Shown here piece by piece: positions 16,505-23,904 of a DNA stretch of 39,948 nt. The translations under genes and the position numbers were made by a program. The notes under the pieces were generated by a model. The model was not told where the DNA came from. It did no database searches and saw only the letters and a program-made list of their open reading frames with translations. Origin of the DNA: Aeromicrobium sp. Root472D3 (GTDB lineage: Bacteria; Actinomycetota; Actinomycetes; Propionibacteriales; Nocardioidaceae); contig NZ_LMET01000001.1 of the NCBI RefSeq assembly GCF_001426485.1, positions 79,517 through 119,464 on the forward strand, read 5' to 3'. Positions within the stretch are counted from its first letter, which is position 1. Every line of letters starts with the position of its first letter.

Positions 16505-17260
16505 ATGGACCTCGGCCTGACAGACCGCACCTACCTCCTCACCGGCGCCTCGGGCGGGCTCGGCCTCGCGACGGCGCAGCAGCTCGTCGCCGACGGCGCC
16601 AACGTCGTGATCTCCTCGCGCAGCCAGGAGTCGGTCGACCGGGCCGTCGCCGGGCTCGGCCCCCGCGCGATCGGCGTCGCGGTCGACAACGCCGACGCCA
16701 CGGCACCGGCGCAGCTCGTCGCGGCCGCGCAGGAGGCGTTCGGCCGCGTCGACGGCGTCCTGATCAGCGTCGGCGGCCCTCCCGCGGGCTCGATCCTCGA
16801 CCGCACCGAGGACGAGTGGCGGACGTCGTTCGAGTCGGTGTTCCTCGGTGCGCTGCGGCTCGCGACCGAGGTCGCCGAGGTGCTCGGCGACGGCGGCTCG
16901 ATCGCATTCGTCCTCTCGACGTCGGTCAAGGCGCCGATCCCGGGCCTCGGCATCTCCAACGCCCTGCGTCCCGGTCTCGCGATGGCCGCCAAGAACCTCG
17001 CCGACGAGCTCGGTCCCCGCGGCATCCGGGTCAACGCGCTGATGCCGGGTCGCATCTCGACCGACCGCGTCCACTCCCTCGACGCCGCGACGGGCGACGC
17101 CGACGCGGCCCGGGCGGCCAACGAGCGCGCGATCCCGCTCGGGCGCTACGGCGACCCCGCGGAGTTCGGACGCGCGGCGGCCTTCCTGCTGTCGCCCGCC
17201 GCGAGCTTCCTGACGGGCGTCATGCTGCCCGTCGACGGCGGGCTCACCCGCGCGCTGTGA
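16505..17260 (+). CDS. SDR-family protein lacking the YxxxK catalytic pair
   Basis: A 251-residue Rossmann-fold SDR. The cofactor site TGASGGLG is intact near residue 14, and the C-terminal LPVDGGLTRAL matches the 3-oxoacyl-reductase-like group. Where classical SDRs carry YxxxK about 13 residues after the catalytic Ser, this protein reads GLGISNALRPGLAMAAK: the Tyr is replaced by Asn or Ser and the Lys by Arg. I recall a divergent SDR subgroup with an SNxLR motif at this place. It may use another acid/base, reduce a different bond or be non-catalytic. Its 3' end overlaps the convergent hydroxylase gene by 17 bp. Confidence 0.85.
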   Translation: MDLGLTDRTYLLTGASGGLGLATAQQLVADGANVVISSRSQESVDRAVAGLGPRAIGVAVDNADATAPAQLVAAAQEAFGRVDGVLISVGGPPAGSILDRTEDEWRTSFESVFLGALRLATEVAEVLGDGGSIAFVLSTSVKAPIPGLGISNALRPGLAMAAKNLADELGPRGIRVNALMPGRISTDRVHSLDAATGDADAARAANERAIPLGRYGDPAEFGRAAAFLLSPAASFLTGVMLPVDGGLTRAL

Positions 17261-18143
17261 CCTCGCGCGGCTGCTCGGCGTCCGCGCGCGACTCCCCGGG
17301 GTGCCAGCCGGGCGGCATCACGACGTAGCCGATCTTGTCGCGCCACCGCTCGGCCGCGCGCACGTCACGGGCCAGCGCCACGAACGGCCCGTACTGCAGC
17401 GTCAGGACGTTGTACGTGCCGACCGGGACCGTCAGCCCGTACGTGGGCCGGTGCAGCTCCTCCTGGAACGTGCCGAACATCCGGTCCCAGACGATGAAGA
17501 TGCCGGCGTAGTTCTTGTCGAGGTACTCCGGGTCGCTGCCGTGGTGCACCCGGTGGTGCGACGGCGTGTTGAACACCAGCTCGATCGGCCTCCACATCGT
17601 CCCGACGCGCTCGGTGTGCTGGAAGAACTGGAACACGAGGTTGAACCCGAAGGCCACGTAGAGCATCCACGGCTCGAAGCCCAGCAGCGGGAACGGCGCC
17701 CAGAAGATCGCCTCGGCCCACGGGTTCCACTTCTGCCGCAGGGCCGTCGAGAAGTTGAAGTACTCGCTCGAGTGGTGGGCCTGGTGGGCCGCCCAGCCGA
17801 TGCGGACGCGGTGGACGAAGCGGTGCTGCAGGTAGAACGCGAGGTCGAGCCCGACGATCAGCAGGGCCCACGACCACCACGTGTCGTCCGGCAGGTGCCA
17901 CGGCGCGAGGTAGACGCTCATCGCGACGAACACCACGAGCGTCCCGGCCTTGAACACCGCGCTCGACACGATCGAGCCGACGCCCATGACCAGGCTGGTG
18001 CGCGCGTCCTTCTTCTCGTACCCGCGCATCTCGTGCGTGTCGCTCTCGAGCCACTTGAACGCCGCGATCTCGAGGAGCAGCGTCAGCACGAAGAACGGTG
18101 CCGCCGCCAGCGTGGGGTTCTTCAGCGGGTCGAGCAGCTCCAT
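17244..18143 (-). CDS. Sterol desaturase/fatty acid hydroxylase-family di-iron protein
   Basis: A 299-residue membrane protein with several TM helices and the His clusters of the family: HRFVH, HQAHHSSEYFN, HTERVG and HHRVHH, which ligate two irons. Members insert oxygen into, or desaturate, lipids and sterols at the membrane using O2 and an electron donor. The ATG at 18143 has AGGAGG four bases upstream. It is divergent from the TetR-SDR-dehydrogenase operon over an 80-bp gap that contains inverted repeats, so it may be controlled by that TetR. The lipid substrate is unknown. Confidence 0.88.
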   Translation of the reverse strand: MELLDPLKNPTLAAAPFFVLTLLLEIAAFKWLESDTHEMRGYEKKDARTSLVMGVGSIVSSAVFKAGTLVVFVAMSVYLAPWHLPDDTWWSWALLIVGLDLAFYLQHRFVHRVRIGWAAHQAHHSSEYFNFSTALRQKWNPWAEAIFWAPFPLLGFEPWMLYVAFGFNLVFQFFQHTERVGTMWRPIELVFNTPSHHRVHHGSDPEYLDKNYAGIFIVWDRMFGTFQEELHRPTYGLTVPVGTYNVLTLQYGPFVALARDVRAAERWRDKIGYVVMPPGWHPGESRADAEQPREVTARG

Positions 18144-18161
18144 GGCGCCTCCTGCGGCGGG

Positions 18162-18197
18162 TCCAGTGATATGACTTTCGGGTAAGTTACCACTGGA
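18162..18197. promoter_or_regulatory. Candidate TetR operator in a divergent promoter
   Basis: Two nested inverted repeats occur: TCCAGTG (18162-18168) with CACTGGA (18191-18197), and the 11-bp palindrome GGTAAGTTACC (18181-18191). They sit between the hydroxylase and TetR genes, just upstream of the TetR -10 box. The sequence differs from the operators of the catabolic island. Confidence 0.55.
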
Positions 18198-18211
18198 TCA
18201 CATGCCCTGAC

Positions 18212-18217
18212 TAGACT
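18212..18217 (+). promoter_or_regulatory. Leaderless-type -10 box of the TetR gene
   Basis: TAGACT ends six bases before the ATG at 18224, with no Shine-Dalgarno between. The transcript would start at or next to the start codon. Confidence 0.55.
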
Positions 18218-18223
18218 TGCGGC

Positions 18224-18838
18224 ATGGCTCGACCCAACGCCGGCACCAAGGGCGTCCCCCGCCTCGACCGCGAGACGCAGATCCTCGACGTCGCGTCCGA
18301 GCACTTCGGCACCGGCGGGTTCGCGACCACCTCCGTCGCGACGATCGCCGCACGCGCCGGCATCTCCAAGCCCTTGATCTACAGCTACTTCGGCTCCAAG
18401 GAGGGCCTCTACGAGGCGTGCCTCGACCGGGGCGGCGCCCTGCTCGCCGACGAGATGGAGCGCATCGCGCAAGGCGACGCGGTCGGCATCGAGCGCGGCA
18501 TGCAGACGCTGGCCGGCCTCTTCACCCTGCTGGAGGACCGCCGCCACCTGTGGCGGTTGTTCTTCGACACGACGGCCCCCACCAGCGGCCCCATCCGCGA
18601 CGCGATCACGGGCTACGCCGAGCGCATCGGCAGGCTGGCCGACGAGGGCGTCACCGAGCTGATGGCCCTGTCGGGCAACGACGACGCCCTCGACGTCTCG
18701 GCGATGACCTCGGTGTGGCTCGGCATCGTCGACTCGCTCATGAACTGGTGGGTCGAGCACCCCGACCAGACCGCCGACCAGATGATGCAGCGCTGCTTGC
18801 GTCTGCTCGCCGCCCTGTTCGGGCAGGACGACGCGTGA
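18224..18838 (+). CDS. TetR/AcrR-family transcriptional regulator
   Basis: A 204-residue regulator. The N-terminal helix-turn-helix reads QILDVASEHFGTGGFATTSVATIAARAGISKPLIYSYFGSKE, a standard TetR DNA-binding domain; the C-terminal two thirds are the ligand-binding helices. It probably represses its own operon and the divergent hydroxylase gene through the inverted repeats at 18162-18197. Its stop overlaps the GTG of the SDR by 4 bp, so the three genes are one operon. The ligand is not known. Confidence 0.92.
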   Translation: MARPNAGTKGVPRLDRETQILDVASEHFGTGGFATTSVATIAARAGISKPLIYSYFGSKEGLYEACLDRGGALLADEMERIAQGDAVGIERGMQTLAGLFTLLEDRRHLWRLFFDTTAPTSGPIRDAITGYAERIGRLADEGVTELMALSGNDDALDVSAMTSVWLGIVDSLMNWWVEHPDQTADQMMQRCLRLLAALFGQDDA

Positions 18839-19656
18839 GCCGGCGGCTCGACGGCCACACCGTCGTGGTGACGGGTGCCTCCGGCGGCATCGGCGCCGCG
18901 GCGGCCCGCCGACTGGCCGGACTCGGCGCCACCGTCTGCCTGCTGGCACGACGCGACGACGAGCTCGAGTCGGTCGCCGACGCCATCCGTCGCGCGGGGG
19001 GCGTCGCGCACACGTACGTCGTCGACCTCAGCGACCCGGACGACACCGACGCCGTCGCGGCACGCCTGCTGGCCGACCACCCGCGCATCGACACCCTGGT
19101 CAACAACGCGGCGCGATCGATCCGGCGCCCCATCACCGCCTCGCTCGAGCGGATGCACGACTACGAGCGCACGATGGCGATCAACTACTTCGGCGCGGTG
19201 CGCCTGACCCTCGCGCTCGTGCCGCGCTTCCTCGAGCAGGGCCGTGGTCACGTCGTGATCTCGTCGAGCATGTCGACGCAGCTGCCGATCCCCCTGTTCT
19301 CGGCCTACCTCGCGAGCAAGAGCGCCCTCGAGTCGTTCACGCGATCGCTCGTCGCCGAGCTCGGCTCGGACGGCGTCTCGGCCACGACGGTCTACTTCCC
19401 CATGGTGCGCACCGAGATGTCGGGCCGCACCGACATCTACCAGGCGATGCCGATGCTGAGCGCCGAGAAGGCGGCCGGCTGGCTCGTGCGGGCCGTGGTC
19501 GCCCGACCCACGCGGGTCACGAGCCTGCAGGGTGCCGCCGCCGAGATCGGCATGGCGACGCTTCCCGGCACGGTCACGGCGGGGCTGCGACCGGTCTTCC
19601 GCCACATGGACCAGGTGCTGGCGCGTCGCTCGGGCGTCCGGCCGGACGCCCCGTGA
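18835..19656 (+). CDS. SDR-family NAD(P)-dependent oxidoreductase
   Basis: A 273-residue classical SDR: TGASGGIG cofactor loop near residue 12, NNAA at about 90, catalytic Ser in VISSSMS and YLASK as the YxxxK pair. It would oxidise an alcohol or reduce a ketone with NAD(P). It starts with a GTGA overlap on the TetR stop and ends with a GTGA overlap on the alcohol dehydrogenase start, so all three are coupled. The position next to a lipid hydroxylase suggests it may handle an oxygenated lipid, by context only. Confidence 0.9.
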   Translation: MSRRLDGHTVVVTGASGGIGAAAARRLAGLGATVCLLARRDDELESVADAIRRAGGVAHTYVVDLSDPDDTDAVAARLLADHPRIDTLVNNAARSIRRPITASLERMHDYERTMAINYFGAVRLTLALVPRFLEQGRGHVVISSSMSTQLPIPLFSAYLASKSALESFTRSLVAELGSDGVSATTVYFPMVRTEMSGRTDIYQAMPMLSAEKAAGWLVRAVVARPTRVTSLQGAAAEIGMATLPGTVTAGLRPVFRHMDQVLARRSGVRPDAP

Positions 19657-20678
19657 GGGCCTTCGTGCTGACCGGGCCCGGCCGGTGGACCGTCGACGAC
19701 GTCGAGCCACCGCGCGCCGCCCCCGGGCACGTCGTGGTCGACATCGCGCGGGTCGGCGTGTGCGGCACCGACACCGAGCTGTTCTCAGGCGAGATGGAGT
19801 ACCTGCGCGACGGGCTGGCCGCGTACCCGCTGCGTCCCGGGCACGAGTGGTGCGGCACGGTCAGCGCCGTCGGTGAGGGCGTCGACCCGGCCTGGCTGGG
19901 TCGCCGCACGACGGGCGACACCCAGATCGGCTGCGGCGCCTGCCACCGCTGCCTGGCCGGGCGGCAGCACGTGTGCGAGCACCGGCACGAGATCGGCCTG
20001 CGGCGCGGCTTCGACGGCGCCCTGGCCGAGCAGATGGCGGTGCCCGTCTCGGCGCTGCTGCCCCTGCCCGACTCCGTCGACGACACCGCCGGCGCGATGG
20101 TCGAGCCGGGTGGCAACGCCCTGCGCGCCGTCCTCGCGGCCGACCTGGCCCCCCGCGAGCGGCTGCTCGTCATCGGCCCCGGCACGATCGGCCTGCTGGC
20201 GGCGATGTTCGCGCTCGCCCGCGGGTGCGAGGTGCACGTGCTGGGGGCGACCCGGGCGTCGCTCGAGGTCGCCCGCACCCACGGCGCGCACGGGGCGTGG
20301 ACGTCGGACGACCTGCCCGACCTGCGGTGGGACGCCGTCATCGACGCGTCGAACGGCCCCGGCTCCCCCGCCCTCGCCGCCGGGCTGGTCGACGCCGGCC
20401 GCCGCATCGTCCTGATCGGGCTGTCCGACGCAGCGAGCCTGCTCGACACCCGCGTGCTCGTCATGAAGGACGCGCACGCCGTCGGCATCCTCAGCGCGTC
20501 ACCCGGTCTGGCTGGCGCGATCGAGCTGTACGCCTCGGGCGCCGTCGACCCCCGCGGGCTCGTGGCCGCGACCCTGACGCTCGACGACGTCGGCGGGGTG
20601 CTGGGCGGCGTCCGCCCGGTCGACGCGGGCCCCGGGCCCAAGATCCACGTCGACCCGGCGGCGGCTCACTCGAAGTGA
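19653..20678 (+). CDS. Zinc-dependent alcohol dehydrogenase (MDR family)
   Basis: A 341-residue medium-chain dehydrogenase. The catalytic zinc ligands are Cys in VGVCGTDTE (about residue 37) and GHEW (about 63-66). The structural zinc site is the four-Cys run CGACHRCLAGRQHVC. The cofactor loop is the degenerate GPGTIG. The GTG start overlaps the SDR stop by 4 bp. The last 13 bp overlap the convergent lactonase gene. The substrate is probably a secondary alcohol or sugar alcohol, but the sequence does not decide. Confidence 0.9.
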   Translation: MRAFVLTGPGRWTVDDVEPPRAAPGHVVVDIARVGVCGTDTELFSGEMEYLRDGLAAYPLRPGHEWCGTVSAVGEGVDPAWLGRRTTGDTQIGCGACHRCLAGRQHVCEHRHEIGLRRGFDGALAEQMAVPVSALLPLPDSVDDTAGAMVEPGGNALRAVLAADLAPRERLLVIGPGTIGLLAAMFALARGCEVHVLGATRASLEVARTHGAHGAWTSDDLPDLRWDAVIDASNGPGSPALAAGLVDAGRRIVLIGLSDAASLLDTRVLVMKDAHAVGILSASPGLAGAIELYASGAVDPRGLVAATLTLDDVGGVLGGVRPVDAGPGPKIHVDPAAAHSK

Positions 20679-21625
20679 CGGCGCGGGTTACCCACCAGGA
20701 TCGTGTCGATGTCACTCTCCGACAGGCCGCCCTTCAGCAACGCCGGGATGACGTCCTCGCTGATATGGCGGAAGTGCCAGTTCGGCGCGGCCTGGTGCTT
20801 GGCCTCGGGGCTGAAGTAGTCGATGTAGCAGTTGGCGTCGTGGGCCAGCGTGATGCTCTCGACGTATCCGCGGCGCACGAGCTCGATGATCGTGCCGATG
20901 CGCTCCTCGAGCGGGTTGAACAGGTCGAGCCCGAAGCGGTCCATGCCGAGCATCGAGCCCGCGTCGGCGACCTTGCACAGGTAGTCGATGTCGTTGGTGT
21001 CGCCGGAGTGGCCGATGATCACCTTCGACAGGTCGACGCCCTCCTCCTTCAGCACCTTCTGCGCGACGAGTCCCGACCCGGTCGCGGGGTTGGTGTGCAC
21101 CGTGATGGGAGTCCCGGTCTGCACGTGGGCCTGCCCGACGGCCCGCATGACCCGCTCGACACCGGGCGTCAGCCCCTGGTGCTCGATCGCGCACTTGAGC
21201 AGACCGGCCTTGACGCCGGTGTCGGCGATGCCCTCGGTGATGTCCTTGACGAACATCGCGGTGAGCGGCTCGGGGATGTCGACCAGCAGGCCGGGGCCCT
21301 GGTGCTCGAACTGGTGGGGCACCTCGTCGTACGTGTAGAGCCCCGTGCCGACGACGATGTTGACGTCGACGCGGGCCGCGATCTTCTGGATGCGCGGGAT
21401 GTAGCGGCCGAGCCCGAGCACCGTCGGGTCCATGATCGAGTCGATGCCGACCTCCTTGAGGTCGGTCAGCTTCTGCACGGCGTCGTCGATGCGCTCCTGC
21501 TCGTCCCACTCCGTCAGGTAGTTCTCCTTGTACTCGGTGTTGAGCACGAACACGTGCTCGTGCACCAGGGTGCGGCCGAGCTCGCTGGAGTCGATCGCGC
21601 CGGTGACGGTCTGGACGGAGGCCAT
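20666..21625 (-). CDS. Phosphotriesterase-like lactonase (PLL)
   Basis: A 319-residue amidohydrolase-fold enzyme with the full binuclear metal site: HEH in LVHEHVF near residue 22, the carboxylated Lys in AGLLKCAI, His in ITVHTN, His in IIGHSG and Asp in LAHDANC. From memory it aligns along its length with the mycobacterial lactonase PPH (Rv0230c), including LGRYIPRI, GTGLYTYDEVP, GIADTGVKAG, LTPGVERVMRAV and MDRFG. PLLs open acyl-homoserine lactones and other gamma- or delta-lactones; phosphotriester cleavage is a side activity. I chose the ATG at 21625, preceded by GAAGGG; a GTG at 21634 is possible. Operator A at 21657 lies upstream, placing it in the island's regulon. Confidence 0.92.
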   Translation of the reverse strand: MASVQTVTGAIDSSELGRTLVHEHVFVLNTEYKENYLTEWDEQERIDDAVQKLTDLKEVGIDSIMDPTVLGLGRYIPRIQKIAARVDVNIVVGTGLYTYDEVPHQFEHQGPGLLVDIPEPLTAMFVKDITEGIADTGVKAGLLKCAIEHQGLTPGVERVMRAVGQAHVQTGTPITVHTNPATGSGLVAQKVLKEEGVDLSKVIIGHSGDTNDIDYLCKVADAGSMLGMDRFGLDLFNPLEERIGTIIELVRRGYVESITLAHDANCYIDYFSPEAKHQAAPNWHFRHISEDVIPALLKGGLSESDIDTILVGNPRRHFE

Positions 21626-21656
21626 CAGGACCACCCTTCTCTCACGGTGATGAATG

Positions 21657-21680
21657 TTGAGGTCGGATTCAGGTTCGGGT
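21657..21680. promoter_or_regulatory. Operator A of the catabolic regulon
   Basis: The site matches the shared 24-bp motif (TTGA..TCGG.TTCAGGTTC) at about 20 of 24 positions compared with site B. It lies 31 bp upstream of the lactonase start. The -10 equivalents are degenerate here, so the promoter may be weak. Confidence 0.7.
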
Positions 21681-21707
21681 TCAGTGTGTCCGAGGTCACA
21701 GGGGCGG

Positions 21708-22499
21708 TCAAGAGTCTTCCCGCCCCTCGGACAAGAAGGCGACGACGCGGTCGACGACCTCGTCGGGACGCTCGAGGATCACGCTGTGCCCCGTCGTCGG
21801 CAGGCTCCACAGCTCGGCACCGGGGATGCCCCGCACGAGTTCGTCCGACCACTCCGGCGGACGGGCGTGGTCCTCGCCGCCGCTGACCACGAGGGTCGTC
21901 GCGGTGATGCGCGGCAGCAGCGGCACGGCGCTCGGCCTCTCGACGACGCCGCGGACCGCGTGCGAGAGCCCCGGCGACAGCGCCGCGATGTGGTCTCGCC
22001 ACCGCGCCAGCAGCGCGGCGCGAGACGGGTCGGACCGGACGGTCTCGCCGAACATGATCTGCATCGTCGTCTCGAGCAGCTCGCCCGCGAAGCCGTGGCG
22101 GGCCACCTCGTCGACGATCGGCCGGAACGCCTCCAGGTGCTCGGCGGGCTCCTCGCGCGCGGACGACCCCAGCAGCACCATGCGGTCGACGGCCTCGGGC
22201 CGTCGCGCGGCGACACGCACCGCGACGTCGCCGCCCATCGACTGGGCCACGACGTGCACCCGGTCGAGTCCCAGGCGGTCGAGCAGCGCCAGCACGTCGT
22301 CGGCGCAGTCGTCCATCGTCACGGTGGCCGACGCGTCGCCGCTCGCGCCCTGCCCCCTGAAGTCGGGGCGGACGACGCGGAACCGGCCGGCGACCGCGCC
22401 GACCAGGCCGTCGAACATCGTGTGGTCGAGGAACAGCGAGTGCAGGCACAGCACCGCCGGCAGGTCCGCCTCGCCGGTGTCGGCGACGAACAGGCTCAT
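21708..22499 (-). CDS. Alpha/beta hydrolase (3-oxoadipate enol-lactonase-like)
   Basis: A 263-residue alpha/beta-hydrolase fold protein. The nucleophile elbow is VAQSMGGD with the Ser near residue 98, the acid is in the SGGEDHARP region and the His is in TTGHSVILERP. PDFRGQGASGD is the usual strand-4 loop of PcaD-like enzymes. The likely chemistry is ester, thioester or enol-lactone hydrolysis. It is paralogous to the gene immediately upstream and overlaps it by ATGA. Operator A and the lactonase gene follow. Confidence 0.88.
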   Translation of the reverse strand: MSLFVADTGEADLPAVLCLHSLFLDHTMFDGLVGAVAGRFRVVRPDFRGQGASGDASATVTMDDCADDVLALLDRLGLDRVHVVAQSMGGDVAVRVAARRPEAVDRMVLLGSSAREEPAEHLEAFRPIVDEVARHGFAGELLETTMQIMFGETVRSDPSRAALLARWRDHIAALSPGLSHAVRGVVERPSAVPLLPRITATTLVVSGGEDHARPPEWSDELVRGIPGAELWSLPTTGHSVILERPDEVVDRVVAFLSEGREDS

Positions 22500-23311
22500 G
22501 CCGGGACCCCGAGGTCGAGACCGGCGAGGTGTCGCTCGAGCACGTCGACGACGGCGTCGGGGTTCTCCATGGCGTGCACGTGGCCGGTCCGCTCCATGAC
22601 CTCGAGCACCGCGCCCGGCGTCGCGTCGACGATCTGCTGCGACTTCGGCGGCGGATAGGTGTGGTCCTCGGTGCCGGCCACCACGAGCACCGGCACCGAG
22701 ATCGCGGCCAGCTCGTCGAGCACCGGCGAGCGGTGCGCGATGTTCCAGGCGGCGTCGGCGTACTCCGGCGTGCGGCTGCGCAGCAGGGCCGTGACCTCGG
22801 CCAGCACCTCGGCGCGCGACGGGTCCGTCAGCGTCGTGTCGCCCATCATGAAGTGCAGCACCCCGTCGAGCACCGGCTCGATGCCCTGCTCGGCCAGCAC
22901 CTCGACGAGCCCGTCCATCGCCTCGGCCTGCTCCTCGACGTCGGCCGACGTCCCCATCAGCACCGCCGACGCCAATAGGTCGGGCCGCCTGGCTGCGAGG
23001 CGCAGACCGACGAAGCCGCCCATCGAGTTGCCGACGAACGTGCACGGTGCGAGGTCGAGCGCCTCGATGAGCGCCGCGGCATCCTCGGCCAGGGTGTCCA
23101 TGTCGAGCCGCTCACGGACGTCACGGGCGCTCTCGCCCTGCCCCCGGTGGTCGTAGCGGACGACGCGGAACCGGTCGGACAGCGCGGCTGCCTGCGCCTC
23201 GAACATGCGGACGTCGAAGAACATCGACGGGCTCATGACGACGGCGTGGCCGTCGCGCGGCCCCTCGTCCTCGTACCTCAGGGTCGTGCCGTTGACGTCG
23301 ATGACTGCCAT
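22496..23311 (-). CDS. Alpha/beta hydrolase (tandem paralogue)
   Basis: A 271-residue alpha/beta hydrolase with nucleophile elbow VGNSMGGF, strand-4 loop YDHRGQGES, acid in VVAGTEDHTYPP and His in RTGHVHAMENP. I chose the ATG at 23311, which has AGGAGG seven bases upstream; an upstream GTG at 23335 is poorer. It is the first gene read leftward from the palindromic promoter at 23350, and it overlaps the next hydrolase by ATGA. The two share architecture but differ in the lid region, so they may act on two related esters or lactones. Confidence 0.88.
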   Translation of the reverse strand: MAVIDVNGTTLRYEDEGPRDGHAVVMSPSMFFDVRMFEAQAAALSDRFRVVRYDHRGQGESARDVRERLDMDTLAEDAAALIEALDLAPCTFVGNSMGGFVGLRLAARRPDLLASAVLMGTSADVEEQAEAMDGLVEVLAEQGIEPVLDGVLHFMMGDTTLTDPSRAEVLAEVTALLRSRTPEYADAAWNIAHRSPVLDELAAISVPVLVVAGTEDHTYPPPKSQQIVDATPGAVLEVMERTGHVHAMENPDAVVDVLERHLAGLDLGVPA

Positions 23312-23349
23312 GCGGGGGCCTCCTAGGGCGGACACGTGTGAGGCAGGTC

Positions 23350-23385
23350 ACGCTACTTGAACTCGGGTTCAGGTTCAAGTAGCGT
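23350..23385. promoter_or_regulatory. Palindromic bidirectional promoter with embedded operator B
   Basis: Arms 23351-23362 and 23373-23384 are perfect 12-bp reverse complements. On the plus strand TTGAAC (23357-23362), 17 bp and TAGCGT (23380-23385) form a promoter for the MaoC gene. On the minus strand TTGAAC (23378-23373), 17 bp and TAGCGT (23355-23350) form one for the hydrolases. Each -35 box is thus an operator half-site, and a bound repressor would shut both directions. Confidence 0.82.
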
Positions 23386-23413
23386 CCGATCACGCTCTCG
23401 AACCGGAGGAACC

Positions 23414-23902
23414 ATGCCCGACACCCACGCCCCGATCCGCCCGACCTCGATCCAGGACCTCAAGGACCTCGTCGGGACGACGCTGGGACCGACCGAGTGG
23501 CACGACATCACGCAGGAGCGCATCGACGCCTTCGCCGACCTGACGGGCGACCACCAGTGGATCCACGTCGACCCCGAGCGCGCCGCCGCCAGCGACTTCG
23601 GCTCGACGATCGCCCACGGCCTCTACAGCCTCTCGATCGGGCCGCGCTTCATGGAGGACCTCATGGCCTTCGACGGCTTCGCCCACAGCCTCAACTACGG
23701 CTACGAGAAGGTGCGGTTCCCGTCGCCCAACCCCGTCGGCTCGCGCATCCGCATGCACGCCGAGATCGTCTCGGTCGACGACGTCGGGGGCGGCGCGGCC
23801 CGCATCGTCACGAAGCAGGTCTTCGAGCGCGAGGGCGCGGACAAGCCCATCTGCGTCGCGCAGTCGGTCGGCCAGTTCACCGAGTACCCCGCGCAGGCCT
23901 GA
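23414..23902 (+). CDS. MaoC-family (R-specific) enoyl-CoA hydratase
   Basis: A 162-residue hot-dog-fold protein. The hydratase-2 motif is present as TGDHQWIHVDPERA, giving the catalytic Asp and His, followed by STIAHG. Such enzymes add water to trans-2-enoyl-CoA to form (R)-3-hydroxyacyl-CoA. The ATG at 23414 has CGGAGGA upstream. It is the first gene rightward of promoter/operator B, and the MDR gene starts 2 bp after its stop. In the island it could serve the hydration step of beta-oxidation, alongside the crotonase-type enzyme at 29994. Confidence 0.9.
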   Translation: MPDTHAPIRPTSIQDLKDLVGTTLGPTEWHDITQERIDAFADLTGDHQWIHVDPERAAASDFGSTIAHGLYSLSIGPRFMEDLMAFDGFAHSLNYGYEKVRFPSPNPVGSRIRMHAEIVSVDDVGGGAARIVTKQVFEREGADKPICVAQSVGQFTEYPAQA

Positions 23903-23904
23903 CG

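Noticed and set aside
19973..21886. A 637-codon plus-strand frame through the dehydrogenase and lactonase genes
   Set aside because: It is a shadow of two well-recognised genes and has no start site of its own.
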